A DNA stretch of 64,000 nucleotides from JBGSUZ01 sp043770095 (GTDB taxonomy: Bacteria; Bacillota; Clostridia; Peptostreptococcales; Acidaminobacteraceae): assembly GCA_043770095.1 (NCBI GenBank), contig JAYVIR010000013.1:3815-67814 (forward strand). Direction: 5' to 3'. The position numbers were made by a program, and so were the translations under genes. The notes under the pieces are model-generated. The model was not told the DNA's origin and ran no database searches. It was given only the letters and a program-made list of their open reading frames with translations. Positions 61,733 to 64,000 of the stretch are shown here, one piece after another; the first letter of the stretch is position 1; each line of letters starts with the position of its first letter.

Positions 61733-62893
61733 TTACCTCCAGAAAATTGCTTTCCACATTTTAATGTCAAAAATATACCTTAAAACAGATAGCGTAAAAC
61801 CAAGCATCACCATTGGATCATGTAGGTCGAACGTATCGTCTAAAACACCTTGCCTCTTTCCAACCCAAAATGGCGGAATCCATTTGACTCGCCTCCCCTC
61901 AGTGAGCAGTCGCAGTAAATCTCCGGGAAATAGCCATCGACATTTTATACCCAATTGATAGTCATGGCACTCTTCATGCTCGTTAAAGGCAGCTTTCTTG
62001 TAAAGTAATGGAAAATCTACCCCTGAAAAAATGGCACATTGAAGGGATGCCCAAAACCTTGTGTTAATTTCCATGAAATAGAACTGCTGGTTTTCTGGAT
62101 TTTCCATAAACTCTAACTCAGCAATGCCTACCCATGACAATTGAGACATCATTTTGATGGAGGCGGCTAACAGCTGATCTTGTTTGGTGCTTTCTTGAAT
62201 CGTACTTGGTCCAAGTGGTTCTGGAAATTGCCTCAATTCTTTTTGCACAAATGACGCTGTCACATGATGCCTATCATCGAATAAGAGACAAACATCGTAG
62301 CGGGTGCCTTGCGGTATATATTCTTGCAAGATTGGGTTCTCATAGTCTTTGGTAATTTCTTGATAGGTACTCAGCAACGTTTGCCAGTCATTTACAATGC
62401 GAATGCCGCGCGACCCCCAACTTCTTCTCGGTTTAATAACAATGGGAAATTTTAGTTTTTTTTCTATAGAGAGCAATTCGTCAAACGAATTGACAAAGTG
62501 GCTCTTTGGCGTCTGTACGCCTGCATTCATAGCACATTTAACGGCATTGCCTTTATCCGTTGCTACTAAATAATCTTCATACGCTGGAATGAATACCTTT
62601 GTAATTTTTTTTAAAGCCTCCTGCCTTGAGACGACAATCTCCATTGACGCATTATCCATTGGAATCAGCAAATCGATTTCATATTTGATTACAGCTTCTA
62701 TTAACCAATTAAAATAGGATTCTGCATCCTCATTCGGATTCGGTGACAATAGAAATTTGCTGGCATATTTTGAAAATGCTGTTGCATTAAAACGAGTACT
62801 TTCTGCTACAAATACGTTTTCGCCGCTTTTGCCAAGTGAACGGGTTGCTGCCAATGTCTTTCTTTGAAGGGAATCCGTGAGTAAGATATTCAC
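61733..62893 (-). CDS. ATP-grasp enzyme
   Basis: 386 residues. N-terminal domain with LLTDSLQRKTLAATRSLG, ATP-grasp central domain (about 115-300) with FPIVIKPRRSWGSRGI (ATP-binding Lys), QEYIPQGTRYDVC, and FMEINTRFWASLQ (Mg-binding Glu/Asn). Ligases of this type join an amine or acid to a carboxylate; in polysaccharide loci they often decorate sugars with amino acids. Substrates unknown. GTG start at 62893 with GGAGGTG upstream; overlaps the previous gene by 4 bases. Confidence 0.87.
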   Translation of the reverse strand: MNILLTDSLQRKTLAATRSLGKSGENVFVAESTRFNATAFSKYASKFLLSPNPNEDAESYFNWLIEAVIKYEIDLLIPMDNASMEIVVSRQEALKKITKVFIPAYEDYLVATDKGNAVKCAMNAGVQTPKSHFVNSFDELLSIEKKLKFPIVIKPRRSWGSRGIRIVNDWQTLLSTYQEITKDYENPILQEYIPQGTRYDVCLLFDDRHHVTASFVQKELRQFPEPLGPSTIQESTKQDQLLAASIKMMSQLSWVGIAELEFMENPENQQFYFMEINTRFWASLQCAIFSGVDFPLLYKKAAFNEHEECHDYQLGIKCRWLFPGDLLRLLTEGRRVKWIPPFWVGKRQGVLDDTFDLHDPMVMLGFTLSVLRYIFDIKMWKAIFWR

Positions 62894-64000
62894 TTTATAA
62901 ACACCTCCAGAGGCTTGCCCGTTTTCAAGTTGATGGGTTCATTTATGTCTTGCACAATCCAGTAAATTTTAAAAACCTCATCTTCATAAAATACACTGAC
63001 CTGCTTAGGATTCGCTTTCATAAATGCTTCAGACCAGTAATAAGCCTTTGATTCAATAATATTTCTATAGTCACTGTAGTATTTTGTCAGATCACCTGAA
63101 ATAATGGGCATCGCCGTAGAGGCATCTTTCATATTGACGTTTTTCAGACTTTTAAAAGGAATTTTCTCTACAAACACAAAAATATTTTTTGTTGGAATTT
63201 CAATTTTGGAGGTCTTTTGATCCGTTTGTTCAAACATCAGACGCCACAATTGATAATGATAGCCATATCCTATTATTTGTTGATATTGTTCCTGCGGCGC
63301 AATGAGAGTCATCGTACCCCTAGGCACTTCTTGAAGCAAAGCATTATAGCCGAGCGCTGCCTGCTCATATTCATACTGATAACTTTTAGGAATGTTGATG
63401 CCATTAAGCCCTATTAACGCGATCAATATTAGAACGCAAATGCTTGGCACTACAAATTTATTACGCCCCTCTCTAAATGGCGCGCATTTTGAAAATATCA
63501 GCCCCGCAATTACAGCCACATAGACAGATAAAATTGCAGGTATTTCTTCATTGGCCGAAAGTGTTTGCAGAGGCATTTTTAACATATCATAAGGCCACTG
63601 AATCAATCGATAAAGCTCTGATACAAAACTGACATTTAACGGTTTACCCATTAAGTAATAAATGCCCATTGGAATTATTGGCATCAAAATGGCCGCGAAA
63701 CAGTATGCAAACACCTCTTTTGACTGCTTCATTTTGATTGTTTTTTTAAGGTTGAATAAAATAATCATCAGCACTGTTAATAACGTAACCGTCCCAACTG
63801 TCACACTTGTAAAACAGGTGATTGCAAGTCCCATAGCGGCTAATTTCACAAATCGAATATTGCCATTTTTTATATAGAACAGTAAGTGACTGAGTACGGG
63901 CAGCATAAACATCATTGCAAACTCCTGCGGCAAAACGGTTGTTTGTCTCCAATAAGCCGTTGGCAAAATAGATACAAAAACATAAATGCTCACTGCAAAC
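62890..64000 (-). CDS. Membrane glycosyltransferase-like protein (incomplete at window edge)
   Basis: At least 370 residues; the reading frame is open to the window end, so the true start lies outside. At least seven to nine hydrophobic helices in the first 200 residues, then an extracytoplasmic domain (about 205-367, with APQEQYQQIIGYGYHYQLW). Such a layout is seen in GT39-like or O-antigen-polymerase-like membrane proteins, but I see no certain catalytic motif. It is the first visible gene of the minus-strand polysaccharide group. Confidence 0.6.
   Translation of the reverse strand, partial: FAVSIYVFVSILPTAYWRQTTVLPQEFAMMFMLPVLSHLLFYIKNGNIRFVKLAAMGLAITCFTSVTVGTVTLLTVLMIILFNLKKTIKMKQSKEVFAYCFAAILMPIIPMGIYYLMGKPLNVSFVSELYRLIQWPYDMLKMPLQTLSANEEIPAILSVYVAVIAGLIFSKCAPFREGRNKFVVPSICVLILIALIGLNGINIPKSYQYEYEQAALGYNALLQEVPRGTMTLIAPQEQYQQIIGYGYHYQLWRLMFEQTDQKTSKIEIPTKNIFVFVEKIPFKSLKNVNMKDASTAMPIISGDLTKYYSDYRNIIESKAYYWSEAFMKANPKQVSVFYEDEVFKIYWIVQDINEPINLKTGKPLEVFIK

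Noticed and set aside
1..64000. CRISPR array, tRNA, rRNA, insertion sequence or prophage
   Set aside because: No regularly spaced direct repeats, no clover-leaf or rRNA-like stretches, and no transposase or phage protein found by reading the sequence.

Overview
The window looks like chromosome of an anaerobic, low-GC Gram-positive bacterium of the Clostridia. The evidence is AT-rich codon use, strong AGGAGG-type ribosome binding sites, an LTA-synthase-type enzyme, YesM/YesN-type and ECF regulators, lipoproteins and ferredoxin-type metabolism. The gene mix resembles Fusibacter/Acidaminobacter-type clostridia, but that placement is inference. I see no tRNA or rRNA gene, insertion sequence, phage or CRISPR array. 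Most genes are ordinary chromosomal genes in short operons separated by clear intrinsic terminators.

Layout. 1-4.5 kb: an ABC importer (DUF3798 binding protein, RbsA-like ATPase, two permeases). 4.6-9.1 kb: a DUF4003 gene, then a minus-strand group hgcA - msrA - hgcB, with an MFS transporter divergent from hgcA. HgcA is the corrinoid methyltransferase and HgcB the ferredoxin that together make methylmercury. This is the most notable content. hgcA also has an upstream in-frame extension with a strong RBS, interrupted by one UGA and followed by a small hairpin, which could mean selenocysteine. 9.1-15.4 kb: cyclic-di-GMP genes, an APC permease with its divergent LysR regulator, and a lipoprotein. 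15.5-20.2 kb: a DHH phosphoesterase, an LTA-synthase-like protein, a Dus enzyme and an orphan AbiEi-like antitoxin. 20.2-23.3 kb: a nitrosative/oxidative stress group (hemerythrin/DUF438, DUF1858, RIC/ScdA) divergent from a Crp/Fnr regulator with N-terminal cysteines.

25.4-31.6 kb: a seven-gene minus-strand operon with the arsenosugar-type radical SAM protein ArsS, two associated glycosyltransferases, a C_GCAxxG protein, membrane proteins and a two-domain rhodanese lipoprotein. arsM is not in the window. 31.8-35.0 kb: a rubredoxin-like membrane protein and a ccdA - tlpA - msrAB set for methionine sulfoxide repair outside the membrane. 35.0-39.8 kb: a YesN/YesM two-component pair and a secreted protein with three FMN-attachment motifs. 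39.9-45.9 kb: an MFS transporter, an SPL-family radical SAM protein, a diguanylate cyclase, an EamA exporter and a phosphatase. 46.0-49.4 kb: an ECF sigma / anti-sigma / ABC-2 exporter operon. 49.7-55.1 kb: a cold shock protein, a small b-type cytochrome, a membrane-anchored muramidase-like protein and two DEAD-box helicases. 55.2-55.5 kb: a decayed sensor-kinase gene. 55.6-64.0 kb: an envelope polysaccharide locus (GH114-like hydrolase, degenerate HD-GYP regulator, DUF2304, GT2, MurJ-like flippase, polysaccharide deacetylase, ATP-grasp enzyme, membrane protein running off the end).

Main themes are metal(loid) methyl chemistry (HgcAB, ArsS), sulfur redox repair (two MsrA, one MsrB, CcdA/TlpA), cyclic-di-GMP signalling and cell-surface glycan synthesis. 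Where an upstream start codon seemed spurious, I moved the start to the one with a proper ribosome binding site.
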